In this document: one piece after another, positions 45,464 to 53,511 of the stretch
Position numbering within the stretch: the first letter of the stretch is position 1
Layout of the letters: every line of letters starts with the position of its first letter
Assembly: GCF_016735675.1 (NCBI RefSeq)
Contig: NZ_JAERSG010000004.1
Span: forward strand, 408,870 to 472,869
Length of the DNA: 64,000 bases
From: Nocardioides baculatus
Lineage (GTDB): Bacteria > Actinomycetota > Actinomycetes > Propionibacteriales > Nocardioidaceae
Reading direction: 5' to 3'
Translations under genes and position numbers: made by a program
Notes under the pieces: generated by a model
Database searches by the model: none
Told to the model about the DNA's origin: nothing
Seen by the model: the letters and a program-made list of their open reading frames with translations, nothing else

Positions 45464-46198
45464 CTACGCGAGCTCGCCGCGGGCGAGGCTCACACCCGAG
45501 TGGGTGGGGTCGCCGTCGTCGGGCTCGACCGAGATGTCGACGATGCGGTAGCCCTGCTCGATGAGCCCGAGCGGCACGTCGAACTGGCCCGTGTCGCCCG
45601 AGGCCAGGAAGCCGATGGCCACCATCCGCTTGCCGTCGGTGTTGATCAGCCAGACCTCGTGCACGCCGTCCGAGTCGTCGAGCCCCTCGGCGCTGACCCG
45701 CAGCGTGAGGGTGTCGTCCTTCTCGACGGCGCTCGCGACACCGCGTGCGGCGTCGGAGTCGAGTGCGGTGAGGTCGGCCGCGGCCACCACGGTGCCGGGA
45801 TCGGTCGCCTCGGGCGTGGCCGGGGCGTCCCCGGTCAGCCGGCCGAGACCCAGGCCGGCGACCAGGGCGATGCCGGCCGCGAGGCCGGCCGCCCAGACCG
45901 GGACCCGGTTCCGCGAGCGGCGTGCCTCGGCGGGAGCGCCGGCGACGGACAGCGGGCGCCGGCCGTCGGCCGTCCCGGCTCCCGGGTCTGCGTCGCGCAC
46001 CTGCGCCAGCACCCGGTCGCGGACCCGGTCGGGCGGGGCCACCAGCGGCTCGCCGTCAGCGAGACGGCGTACGTCGAGGAGGGCGTCGAGGCGGTCGCGG
46101 CACGCCGGGCAGGACGCCACGTGCGTGCGCACGGCCTCGGGGGTCGCGTCGGGGTCGAGCACGAGGTCGGCGAGGTCGTCGAGATCAACGTGGAACAT
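45464..46198 (-). CDS. rskA: Anti-sigma factor, RskA-like
   Basis: This 244-residue membrane anti-sigma factor has an N-terminal zinc-binding motif HVASCPAC (His26, Cys30, Cys33), one transmembrane helix (about 99-119) and a C-terminal extracytoplasmic domain of the RskA type (HEVWLINTDGKRMVAIGFLASGDTGQFDVPLG). In mycobacteria RskA holds SigK until regulated proteolysis releases it. The gene overlaps the sigma factor by 14 nt. Assignment as RskA rests on domain architecture and context. Confidence 0.85.
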   Translation of the reverse strand: MFHVDLDDLADLVLDPDATPEAVRTHVASCPACRDRLDALLDVRRLADGEPLVAPPDRVRDRVLAQVRDADPGAGTADGRRPLSVAGAPAEARRSRNRVPVWAAGLAAGIALVAGLGLGRLTGDAPATPEATDPGTVVAAADLTALDSDAARGVASAVEKDDTLTLRVSAEGLDDSDGVHEVWLINTDGKRMVAIGFLASGDTGQFDVPLGLIEQGYRIVDISVEPDDGDPTHSGVSLARGELA

Positions 46199-46769
46199 GT
46201 CGCACCCCCTCGAGCTGCTGGTGGAGCTGGATCAATCCTCGGCGTACGTGGCTCTTGACGGTGCCGAGCGGCAAGCCGACCGTCTCGGCGATCTCGGTGT
46301 GGCTGAGGCCCTGCCAGAAGGCGAGCAGGACGATCGTGCGGCGCGGGTCCGGCAGCTCGTCGACTGCCTGTCGCACCACCAGTCGTTCGGCGACCTCCCC
46401 GTCAGCGGATTGGTCGACGGCGTCGAGCACCGGAAGAGCGGCCACGGCCTCCGAGCGCCGGGCATCGCGGGCCCGGGCCTCGCGGACGTCGGCGATCTTG
46501 TGACGGGCGATCCCGATCAGCCAGGCCGGCAGTGCGGACGCGCTCGGGGTGAGGGTGTGCCGGCTGCGCCACGCCGCGACGAACACCTGCTGCGTGACGT
46601 CCTCGGCGTCGTGGGCGTCACCGAGGGCACGCAGGGCGTAGGTGTGGACCAGCGCGGACCAGCGGTCGTAGATGACCTCGAGGGCCGACTCGTCACCCGC
46701 CACCAGGCGCGCGGCGAGGGAACGGACGACGTCGTCCTGCTCCTCGAACTCCCGTACCCCGGTGACCAC
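46185..46769 (-). CDS. sigK: ECF sigma factor, SigK-like
   Basis: This 194-residue ECF sigma factor has region 2 at about 25-95 (ALRALGDAHDAEDVTQQVFVAAWR) and region 4 at about 130-185 (LPDPRRTIVLLAFWQGLSHTEIAETVGLPLGTVKSHVRRGL). It is coupled to the RskA-like anti-sigma gene. A fasciclin gene lies directly upstream on the same strand; the M. tuberculosis SigK regulon includes the fasciclins MPT70 and MPT83, which supports the assignment. The GTG start follows a TACCTT box by 6 nt. Confidence 0.88.
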   Translation of the reverse strand: MVTGVREFEEQDDVVRSLAARLVAGDESALEVIYDRWSALVHTYALRALGDAHDAEDVTQQVFVAAWRSRHTLTPSASALPAWLIGIARHKIADVREARARDARRSEAVAALPVLDAVDQSADGEVAERLVVRQAVDELPDPRRTIVLLAFWQGLSHTEIAETVGLPLGTVKSHVRRGLIQLHQQLEGVRHVPR

Positions 46770-46781
46770 CGCGTCAAGGTA
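46770..46781 (-). promoter_or_regulatory. Leaderless -10 element of sigK
   Basis: TACCTT (46781-46776, minus strand) is followed by 6 nt and the GTG at 46769. It lies in the 74-nt gap after the fasciclin gene. Confidence 0.6.
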
Positions 46782-46843
46782 CCGGCGAGGCCCCCGCCGG
46801 TCGAGCAGCAGTACTGAAGGCCGCTCGACCGGTGGGACGCCGA

Positions 46844-47482
46844 TCAGCTGAGCGTGATCGGGCGCAGCACGCGGTCGATGCCGTGGGCGACCTGCTTGTT
46901 GCCCTTGTTGAGGTCCAGCGCGCTGAGGATGACCTTTGGGTCCTGGGCGCCCTTGTCCTTGTCCTTGAGCGTGATCTTCAGCGACGGCTTCATGCGGACG
47001 TCGACCTTGACGGTCTTGCCGGCGGCGGTCATGACCTTCGCGCCGTCGGCCTTCAGGACCTTCGGGCTGGTGAGCGTCTTGCCGGGGATCACGTGGTAGA
47101 GCAGGACGGTCTCGATCGTGTCCACGCCGGCGAGCTCGACGAGCTTCTCGAAGATCTTCTTCTCGCTCCTGATCGTCTCACCGGTGAGGTCCTTGACGAG
47201 CACGCGGAAGGCCTGGTCGGTGGGAGCGAAGACGGTGGCGCGCTTCGTGCCGTCGGCCACCAGGGCGACGGGCGAGCCGGGCTTCGCGGCGACGACGGCG
47301 AAGGCCGCCTCGGTGAGGATGTCGAAGTCCTTGGCGTTCTTGTCGAACTGGTCGCCGTCCGAGGTGAGGAGGGTGGCCAGGCTGTCCTCGCCGACCGCCT
47401 TCGCGTTGGCTGCGGGGGCGGCAGCCGTGATGGCGCCGAGAGCCAGGGCGGAGATGGCGAGAAGTGCGGATACGCGTCGCAT
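46844..47482 (-). CDS. Secreted fasciclin (FAS1) domain protein
   Basis: This 212-residue protein has a Sec signal peptide (about 1-27, AAAPAANA) and one FAS1 domain containing RATVFAPTDQAFRVL (H1-like box) and LLYHVIPGKTLTSPKVL, ending with KVILSALDLNKGNKQVAHGIDRVLRP. FAS1 proteins act in surface adhesion. It resembles MPT70/MPT83 of mycobacteria, whose genes are SigK-controlled, and the sigK/rskA pair is directly downstream. GGAAGG 7 nt before the ATG is the ribosome site, so this gene is leadered. Confidence 0.92.
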   Translation of the reverse strand: MRRVSALLAISALALGAITAAAPAANAKAVGEDSLATLLTSDGDQFDKNAKDFDILTEAAFAVVAAKPGSPVALVADGTKRATVFAPTDQAFRVLVKDLTGETIRSEKKIFEKLVELAGVDTIETVLLYHVIPGKTLTSPKVLKADGAKVMTAAGKTVKVDVRMKPSLKITLKDKDKGAQDPKVILSALDLNKGNKQVAHGIDRVLRPITLS

Positions 47483-47565
47483 CAGGGGTCCTTCCGTCGG
47501 GGGCGCCGGTCGGCGCCCGTCACCCCCTTCTCCGCGGGACCGGGGCGTCCGGATGCACCGGTGCG

Positions 47566-47577
47566 TAGATTTCTCGC
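47566..47577 (+). promoter_or_regulatory. Leaderless -10 element of the tailed alpha/beta hydrolase
   Basis: TAGATT at 47566-47571 is followed by 6 nt and the ATG at 47578, with no Shine-Dalgarno sequence. Confidence 0.65.
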
Positions 47578-48963
47578 ATGGATCTCATCCCCACGCCGGA
47601 ACAGGTGGTCGCGGCGGCCGGAAATGTCGCCCACACGCTGCTCTACGGCGGGCTGGCCGACCTGCGCCCGATGCCCCGGACGCTCATCGACGACGGGGTC
47701 CTGCGCGAGGTCTACCACTACCGGCCGGCCGCGGGCGTCGAGGAGACCGGCGACCCGGTGCTGCTGGTGAACCCGCTGGCCGCGCCGTCGCTGTGCTTCG
47801 ACCTGCGCCGGGACTGCTCGCTCGTCGAGCACCTGGTGACCGGCGGGCGGCCGACGTACCTCGTGGAGTACGGACAGGTGTCCTTCAAGGACCGGGCGTT
47901 GGGCATGGAGCACTGGGTGGACGAGGTCCTGCCCGAGGCGATCCGCGCCGTCCACGAGCACTCCGGCGGCAAGGGCGTGCACCTCGTCGGGTGGAGCCTG
48001 GGCGGCATCTTCGCGCTGCTCGTGGCTGCCGACCGGGCGGACCTGCCGATCGCATCGCTGTCGGTGGTGGGCTCGCCCGTCGACGTCACCAAGGTGCCGC
48101 TGATGGCCCCCGTCCGGCCGCTCCTCAACCTCGGTCAGGGCACCGGGCTCGTGACCCGCGCCTACCGGGCGCTCGGCGGCGTACCGGTCCCGCTGGTCAA
48201 CTGGGCCTTCACCGCCGCGTCGGCGCAGAAGGTGCTCACGAAGCCGCTGGCCGTGGCCACCCACCTCGACGACGCCGACTACCTCAAGCAGATGGAGGCG
48301 GTCACCCGCTTCATGTCGAGCATGACGGCCTACCCGGGCCGCACCTTCGGCCAGCTCTACCACCGCTTCGTCAAGGGCAACGCCCTCGCCACCGGGAGCA
48401 TGGAGATCGGCGACCGGACGATCGACCTGGCCAGCATCACCGTGCCGGTGCTCGTCTTCGCCGGCAACACCGACGGCATCGCCCCGCTCCCGGCCGTACG
48501 CGCGGTCGTCCCGCTGCTGACCGGCTCGCGACAGGTGCGCTTCGAGGTCGTGCCCGGCGGGCACCTCGGCATGCTCACCGGGCGCGCCGCCCGCGGCACG
48601 ACGTGGGAGGTCATCGACGAGTGGGTCGCCCAGTGGTCCGCGGGCACGCTGCCGGCGAGGACGGCAGCCGCGAAGAAGGCGCCTGCCAGGAAGTCGCCTG
48701 CCAGGAAGTCGCCTGCCAGGAAGTCGCCTGCCAGGAAGTCGCCTGCCAAGAAGGCCCCCGCGAAGAAGGCTCCGGCTGCGAAGAAGGCTCCGGCTGCGAA
48801 GAAGGCTCCGGCTGCGAAGAAGGCTCCGGCTGCCACGAAGGCGGCGGCCAAGAAGTCGGCGGCGAAGAAGTCCACGAAGAGGGCAGCGTCAGCCGCCTCG
48901 ATCGGCTCCAACCCCACCCGCCGCTACGGCTCGTCCGGCTCGCGCGCACTCGGTCAGCGGTAG
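47578..48963 (+). CDS. PHA-synthase-related alpha/beta hydrolase with histone H1-like tail
   Basis: This 461-residue protein has an alpha/beta-hydrolase domain (about 1-355) related to PhaC-type enzymes: VLLVNPLAAPSLCFDLRR, nucleophile Ser140 in GWSLGG, Asp299 in FAGNTDG and His329 in GGHLGM. True PhaC enzymes use cysteine as nucleophile, so hydrolase or acyltransferase activity is more likely than polymerisation. Residues 361-440 form a lysine-rich tail of AxKKAPA/ARKSPA repeats, like histone H1 or AlgP and the DNA-binding tails of PhaF/PhaM. The tail probably binds DNA or polyanions. It ends with a small GSNPTRRYGSSGSR segment. Confidence 0.88.
   Translation: MDLIPTPEQVVAAAGNVAHTLLYGGLADLRPMPRTLIDDGVLREVYHYRPAAGVEETGDPVLLVNPLAAPSLCFDLRRDCSLVEHLVTGGRPTYLVEYGQVSFKDRALGMEHWVDEVLPEAIRAVHEHSGGKGVHLVGWSLGGIFALLVAADRADLPIASLSVVGSPVDVTKVPLMAPVRPLLNLGQGTGLVTRAYRALGGVPVPLVNWAFTAASAQKVLTKPLAVATHLDDADYLKQMEAVTRFMSSMTAYPGRTFGQLYHRFVKGNALATGSMEIGDRTIDLASITVPVLVFAGNTDGIAPLPAVRAVVPLLTGSRQVRFEVVPGGHLGMLTGRAARGTTWEVIDEWVAQWSAGTLPARTAAAKKAPARKSPARKSPARKSPARKSPAKKAPAKKAPAAKKAPAAKKAPAAKKAPAATKAAAKKSAAKKSTKRAASAASIGSNPTRRYGSSGSRALGQR
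48681..48831 (+). repeat. Intragenic 15-bp and 18-bp tandem repeats encoding the Lys/Ala/Pro tail
   Basis: Four full copies of the 15-mer GCCTGCCAGGAAGTC (48681-48740) are followed by a degenerate copy. Four identical copies of the 18-mer GCGAAGAAGGCTCCGGCT then occupy 48760-48831. They encode (PARKS) and (AKKAPA) units. Their identity at the DNA level implies recent slippage and probable length variation between strains. Confidence 0.95.
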
Positions 48964-48981
48964 CTCGTCCCGCACCACCTC

Positions 48982-49097
48982 GGGTGGCGGCACCCGACAC
49001 GTCCCGCGCCATGGGTGGCGGCACACGACGTCCGACCCACCCGTTCGCATGTCGTACGCCGCCAGGAAAGGCGCCCAGCATGTCGTCTGCCGCCAGG
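48982..49097. repeat. Four-copy intergenic repeat (two direct, two inverted)
   Basis: GGGTGGCGGCACCCGACACG (48982-49001) and GGGTGGCGGCACACGACG (49013-49030) are similar. CATGTCGTACGCCGCCAGG (49048-49066) and CATGTCGTCTGCCGCCAGG (49079-49097) resemble the reverse complement of the first two. The 164-nt gap between hydrolase and MFS genes is almost filled by them. They could fold into a large hairpin and act as a terminator or mRNA-end element. Confidence 0.7.
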
Positions 49098-49115
49098 GTG
49101 GACGGACGCCCGCCC

Positions 49116-49127
49116 TAGAGTGCCGCC
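49116..49127 (+). promoter_or_regulatory. Leaderless -10 element of the MFS operon
   Basis: TAGAGT at 49116-49121 is followed by 6 nt and the ATG at 49128. Confidence 0.6.
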
Positions 49128-50495
49128 ATGAGCAGCACGATCTCCGAGGACTCGGCGCGCCTGTCGCGCGGCGTGCGGATCGGCTACGGCAGCGGCTCGG
49201 TCGCGACCGGCGCCTTCGGCACGGTCCCCGGGCTGATGCTCCTGCCCTACCTCACCGACGAGCTCGGCATCGCCGCGCTCTGGGCCGGGGTGATCGTCTT
49301 CCTGCCCAAGGGCTGGGACGTCCTGCTCAACCCCGTGGCGGGCCGGGTCAGCGACCGCACGATCGACCCCGCCGGCCCCCGTCGGCCGTGGCTGATCCGC
49401 GCCGGGCTGATGCTGGCGGGCGCCTTCGCGCTCATCTTCGCGGCGCCCGACCTCGGGAGCCGGTGGCTCGAGGCCGGGTGGGTGCTGGTGTTCTTCGTCC
49501 TGGCCGCGTCGGCGTACGCCTTCTTCCAGGTGCCCTACGTCGCGATGCCCGCGGAGATCACGTCGTCCTACGACGAACGCACGCGGTTGATGACGTGGCG
49601 GGTCGCGATCCTGGCGTTCACGATCATGCTGGCCGGCGCGACCGCGCAGGTGATCCGTGACGCGGTCGGCGGGCGTGACGGCTATCGGGTGATGGGCGTT
49701 GTGATGGCGGTGGTGATCCTCGTCGGCGTGGTCAGCGCGTGGTGGGGCACCCGGGCGGCGCCGGTCGGTGCCGTCGGCGCAGGTGCGGGCTCGCTCCGCG
49801 AGCAGCTGCGGGTGGTCGGCCAGGCGCGCGACTTCCGCGTGCTGCTGACGACGTTCGTCCTCCAGGCGCTGGCCACCGGCTGCATGCTCGCGGGGGTCGC
49901 CTACGTCGCCGAGGACCTGCTCGGCCGGACGGCCGCGGCCACCATCCTCTTCATCTGCTTTGTCGGACCCGCCCTCCTGCTGACCCCGCTGTGGGCGCGG
50001 TGGGGCGAGCGGGTCGGCAAGAAGCAGGGCTACGTCGCCGCGTCGCTGATGCTCGCCGCGGGTGCCGCGCTCGCGATCCTGGCGCGCGGTGGCAACGACG
50101 TCTGGACGTTCGTCGCGACCGGGCTCGTCGGTGTCGGCTATGCCGGCTGCCAGGTCTTCCCGATGGCGATGCTGCCCGACGTGGCGGCGGTCGACGCGGC
50201 CCGCACCGGCGAGAACCGGGCGGGCGTCTACACCGGTGTCTGGACGGCCGGCGAGACGCTCGGCCTGGCGCTCGGGCCGGCGGTGTTCGCGCTCATGCTC
50301 GCGCTGGGCGGCTACCTCTCGAGCGAGGGACGCGACATCACCCAGCCCGACTCGGCGCTGACCGCGATCGCGCTCGGTTTCTCGATCGTGCCCGCCGTGC
50401 TGACGATCGGCAGCCTCTGGTGGCTGCGCCAGTACACCCTCGACACCGCCGAGGTGGCGGCTGCCGCCGACGGACCAGGAGGCACCGATGTCTGA
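49128..50495 (+). CDS. MFS transporter, GPH/MelB-like
   Basis: This 455-residue transporter has about 12 helices. The GPH-family features are PKGWDVLLNPVAGRVSDRT in loop 2-3 and FQVPYVAMPAEITSSYDERTRL, as in MelB-type cation symporters. It overlaps the PLP-decarboxylase gene by 8 nt, suggesting that it moves the substrate or product of that enzyme. The solute cannot be told from sequence. Confidence 0.88.
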   Translation: MSSTISEDSARLSRGVRIGYGSGSVATGAFGTVPGLMLLPYLTDELGIAALWAGVIVFLPKGWDVLLNPVAGRVSDRTIDPAGPRRPWLIRAGLMLAGAFALIFAAPDLGSRWLEAGWVLVFFVLAASAYAFFQVPYVAMPAEITSSYDERTRLMTWRVAILAFTIMLAGATAQVIRDAVGGRDGYRVMGVVMAVVILVGVVSAWWGTRAAPVGAVGAGAGSLREQLRVVGQARDFRVLLTTFVLQALATGCMLAGVAYVAEDLLGRTAAATILFICFVGPALLLTPLWARWGERVGKKQGYVAASLMLAAGAALAILARGGNDVWTFVATGLVGVGYAGCQVFPMAMLPDVAAVDAARTGENRAGVYTGVWTAGETLGLALGPAVFALMLALGGYLSSEGRDITQPDSALTAIALGFSIVPAVLTIGSLWWLRQYTLDTAEVAAAADGPGGTDV

Positions 50496-51912
50496 CCCCC
50501 TCGAGCGGTTGAAGGCCTTGCAGGGCGCCGACCTGCCGGTCCACGGCGGCCGCACCCTGGCCTACGTCTACGACTCCGGGGACCCGGAGGTCGACCGGGT
50601 CGCGCGCGAGGCCGTCGCGGCCTATGCGGCCTCCAACGCGCTCGACCCGACGGCCTTCCCGTCGCTGCTCCAGATGGAGAACGAGCTGGTCGGCTTCGCG
50701 TGCGGCCTGCTGGACGCGCCCGCGGGTGCCGTCGGGACGGTGACCTCCGGCGGCACGGAGTCGATCCTGCTGGCGGTGCAGGGGGCGCGGGACGCCCGCC
50801 CCGACGTCGTACGCCCGCGGATGGTGCTGCCGGCGACGGCGCACGCGGCCTTCCACAAGGCGGCGCACTACTTCGGGGTCGAGGCGGTGCTCGTGCCGGT
50901 CGGTCCCGACTTCCGCGCCGACGCGACCGCGATGGCCGACGCCATCGACGACGACACCGTGCTGGTCGTCGCCAGCGCGCCGTCGTACGCCCACGGGGTC
51001 GTGGACCCCGTCACCGAGATCGCCGCGGCGGCGGCCGCGCGCGGCGTGCGCTGCCACGTCGACGCGTGCATCGGCGGCTGGGTGCTGCCCTACGCCGCCC
51101 GGATGGGTCGCGCGGTGCCGCCGTGGACGTTCGCGGTGGAGGGGGTCACGTCGATCTCGGTCGACACCCACAAGTACGCCTACGCACCGAAGGGCACGTC
51201 GCTGCTCCTGCACCGCGACGCCGCGCTGCGCAAGCCGCAGTTCTTCGCGTCGGCGGCGTGGCCCGGCTACACGATGCTCAACGCGACGACCCAGTCGACG
51301 CGGTCCGGCGGCCCGATCGCCGGGACGTGGGCGGTCGTCGAGCACATCGGCGACGAGGGCTACGCCGAGCTGACCGACAAGGCGTTCGCCGCCGTCGACG
51401 CGATCGTCGCGTGCATCGAGTGGGAGCCGGCGCTGCGCCTGGTCGTCGCGCCGGACTCCACCCTCGTCACGCTCGCCACCGACGAGTCGCTCGACCCGTT
51501 CACGCTGACGGACGAGCTGGTCGCGCGCGGGTGGTACGTCCAGCCGCAGCTGTCGTACGCCGACAGCGGGCCGAGCATCCACCTGTCCGTCAGCGCCGGG
51601 ACTCTGGCGCACGTGCAGGACTTCGCGTCGGCGCTGGGCGAGTCGGTGGCAGCGGCGCAGGCCGCCGGCCCGGTCGCCGTCGACGCCGGGGTGGTGGCCT
51701 TCATCGAGGCGCTCGACCCGGCCACCCTCGGCGACGACGACTTCGACGGGCTGCTGGCCGCGTCGGGGCTGGTCGGCGCGTCCGCAGAGGGCGACCTCGA
51801 GCTGCCGACCCGGATGGCCGACGTCAACGCCATGCTCGACGTGGCCTCGCCTGCGATGCGCGAGGCACTGCTGGTGGCGTTCCTCGACCGGCTGCAGAGG
51901 CCTGCGCGTTGA
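50488..51912 (+). CDS. PLP-dependent group II decarboxylase / sphingosine-phosphate-lyase-like enzyme
   Basis: This 474-residue fold-type I PLP enzyme has [16 protein letters not shown] (phosphate-binding region), a HVDACIGG segment with the pyridine-nitrogen Asp, and the Schiff-base lysine in [15 protein letters not shown]. The pattern is close to sphingosine-1-phosphate lyase and the glutamate/tyrosine decarboxylase family, which cleave or decarboxylate amines. It is between the MFS gene and ung in a three-gene operon. Which substrate it uses is open. Confidence 0.87.
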   Translation: MSDPLERLKALQGADLPVHGGRTLAYVYDSGDPEVDRVAREAVAAYAASNALDPTAFPSLLQMENELVGFACGLLDAPAGAVGTVTSGGTESILLAVQGARDARPDVVRPRMVLPATAHAAFHKAAHYFGVEAVLVPVGPDFRADATAMADAIDDDTVLVVASAPSYAHGVVDPVTEIAAAAAARGVRCHVDACIGGWVLPYAARMGRAVPPWTFAVEGVTSISVDTHKYAYAPKGTSLLLHRDAALRKPQFFASAAWPGYTMLNATTQSTRSGGPIAGTWAVVEHIGDEGYAELTDKAFAAVDAIVACIEWEPALRLVVAPDSTLVTLATDESLDPFTLTDELVARGWYVQPQLSYADSGPSIHLSVSAGTLAHVQDFASALGESVAAAQAAGPVAVDAGVVAFIEALDPATLGDDDFDGLLAASGLVGASAEGDLELPTRMADVNAMLDVASPAMREALLVAFLDRLQRPAR

Positions 51913-52619
51913 GCTCCCTCGCCGGGCTCGTGGAGAAGCAGCGCGTCGCCCCCGACTGGGCCGAGGCGCTCGCGCCGGTCGACGAGCAGATCGCTGCGAT
52001 GGGTCGCTTCCTGCAGGAGGAGTCGGCGGCCGGTCGCGGCTACCAGCCCAGCGCCGACCGGGTCTTCCGGGCGTTCGAGCGCCCGCTCGCGGACGTACGC
52101 GTGCTGGTGGTGGGGCAGGACCCCTATCCCAACCCGCAGCACCCGATCGGGCTGAGCTTCGCGGTCGAGCGGCACGTGTGGCCGCTGCCGCCGAGCCTGC
52201 GCAACATCTACCTCGAGCTGCGCGACGACCTCGGAGTCATGCCGCCGAAGCACGGCGACCTGTCGGCGTGGGCCGACCAGGGCGTGATGCTGCTCAACAG
52301 GTGCCTGACCGTCCGCCCGGGCGACTCCAACAGCCACCAGGGCAAGGGCTGGGAGGCGATCACCGAGCGCGCGATCACGGCGCTCGCCGAGCGCGGCGGA
52401 CCGTGCGTCGCGGTGCTGTGGGGTCGGCCGGCGCAGTCGCTGAAGCCGCTGCTCGGCTCGATCCCGTTCGTCGAGTCCACGCACCCCTCGCCGCTCAGCG
52501 CGCACCGCGGCTTCCTCGGCTCCAGGCCGTTCAGCCGGGTCAACGCACTGCTCGCCGAGCAGGGTGCCGAGCCGATCGACTGGGCGCTGCCGGACTACGA
52601 CGACGTACCGCCGAGGTAG
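51909..52619 (+). CDS. ung: Uracil-DNA glycosylase, family 1
   Basis: This 236-residue base-excision-repair enzyme removes uracil from DNA. Motif A appears as [18 protein letters not shown] with the catalytic Asp (the usual H of GQDPYH is replaced by P, common in actinobacterial Ung). The motif [16 protein letters not shown] and the leucine loop [11 protein letters not shown] follow. The best start is TTG 51909, which overlaps the previous stop as TTGA and gives [11 protein letters not shown]. It is translationally coupled to the PLP enzyme though functionally unrelated. Confidence 0.94.
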   Translation: MSSLAGLVEKQRVAPDWAEALAPVDEQIAAMGRFLQEESAAGRGYQPSADRVFRAFERPLADVRVLVVGQDPYPNPQHPIGLSFAVERHVWPLPPSLRNIYLELRDDLGVMPPKHGDLSAWADQGVMLLNRCLTVRPGDSNSHQGKGWEAITERAITALAERGGPCVAVLWGRPAQSLKPLLGSIPFVESTHPSPLSAHRGFLGSRPFSRVNALLAEQGAEPIDWALPDYDDVPPR

Positions 52620-52683
52620 TCCACCGGGAAATGGTCGCGACGGCGGGCGGCCGGCGACCACTTGCCGGTGGACTGCCCCGGGA

Positions 52684-52715
52684 ATATAGTTGAATTCCGG
52701 ACTATTGAGGATGTC
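52684..52715 (+). promoter_or_regulatory. Possible operator upstream of the DODA dioxygenase
   Basis: ATAGT (52685-52689) and ACTAT (52700-52704) form an inverted repeat around TGAATTCCGG, a spacing seen in MarR-type operators. GAGG lies about 5 nt before the ATG at 52716. No regulator gene adjoins, so this is a symmetry-based suggestion. Confidence 0.4.
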
Positions 52716-53489
52716 ATGACGACTCAGATGCCTGCCCTCTACATCGGCCACGGCGCGCCGCCGCTGCTCGACGACCCGATCTGGTCGGGCCAGCTGGCGG
52801 CCTGGGCGAAGGACCTGCCCCGCCCGAAGGCGGTCCTCATCGTCAGCGCCCACTGGGAGTCCGCACCGGTCAGCCTGTCCGCGAGCCAGGCGCCACTGGT
52901 CTACGACTTCGGCGGGTTCGCGCCGAAGTACTACCAGATGACCTACGAGACGCCCGACGCCACTGCGCTGGCGCAGCGGGTCGCGGCGATGATGCCCGAC
53001 GGCGAGCAGGTCCACCAGCACGTGTCGCGTGGCCTCGACCACGGCGCGTGGGTGCCGCTGAAGATCATGTACCCCGAGGCCGACATCCCGGTGCTCCAGA
53101 TGTCGCTGCCGACCGATGACCCGCACCGGCTGATGAAGCTCGGCGAGCGGCTGCGCCCGCTCCGCGAGGAGGGCGTGCTGATCGTGGGCTCGGGCTTCCT
53201 CACCCACGGCCTGCCGTTCCTCAAGGAGTTCCGCATCGAGGCCGAGGCCCCCGGCTGGTCGGTGGACTTCGACCTGTGGGCCGCCGACGCACTGTCCCGC
53301 GGCGACGTCGACCTGCTGTCGGACTACAGGTCGAAGGCGCCCGGGATGCCGTACGCCCACCCGACCGTCGAGCACTACACGCCGCTCTTCGTCACCCTCG
53401 GCGCCGCGACGGCCGCCGACGCACCGGGCATCCAGGTGATCGACGGCTACTGGATGGGGCTCTCAAAGCGGTCGCTGCAGGTGGCCTGA
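52716..53489 (+). CDS. DODA-type (LigB-like) extradiol ring-cleavage dioxygenase
   Basis: This 257-residue protein belongs to the LigB/DODA (YgiD) family of non-heme metal dioxygenases. The metal-ligand histidines are in LYIGHGAPPLLDD (His about 12), SAHWESAPV, and a later histidine in the GSGFLTHGL region. Substrates in the family are catechols such as DOPA. The ATG at 52716 is chosen for its GAGG ribosome site. It precedes pdxY, which has its own promoter. Confidence 0.88.
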   Translation: MTTQMPALYIGHGAPPLLDDPIWSGQLAAWAKDLPRPKAVLIVSAHWESAPVSLSASQAPLVYDFGGFAPKYYQMTYETPDATALAQRVAAMMPDGEQVHQHVSRGLDHGAWVPLKIMYPEADIPVLQMSLPTDDPHRLMKLGERLRPLREEGVLIVGSGFLTHGLPFLKEFRIEAEAPGWSVDFDLWAADALSRGDVDLLSDYRSKAPGMPYAHPTVEHYTPLFVTLGAATAADAPGIQVIDGYWMGLSKRSLQVA

Positions 53490-53499
53490 CCCTCGGCAC

Positions 53500-53511
53500 T
53501 AAAGTCGCAGG
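53500..53511 (+). promoter_or_regulatory. Leaderless -10 element of pdxY
   Basis: TAAAGT at 53500-53505 is followed by 6 nt and the ATG at 53512. Confidence 0.65.

Noticed and set aside
48681..48831. CRISPR-like array from the regular 15/18-bp repeats
   Set aside because: The repeats are contiguous without spacers, in frame, and encode a Lys/Ala/Pro tail. No cas genes are present.
47578..48963. Annotation as PHA synthase PhaC
   Set aside because: The nucleophile elbow is GWSLGG with serine, whereas PhaC uses cysteine. No phaE, phaR or phasin gene adjoins.
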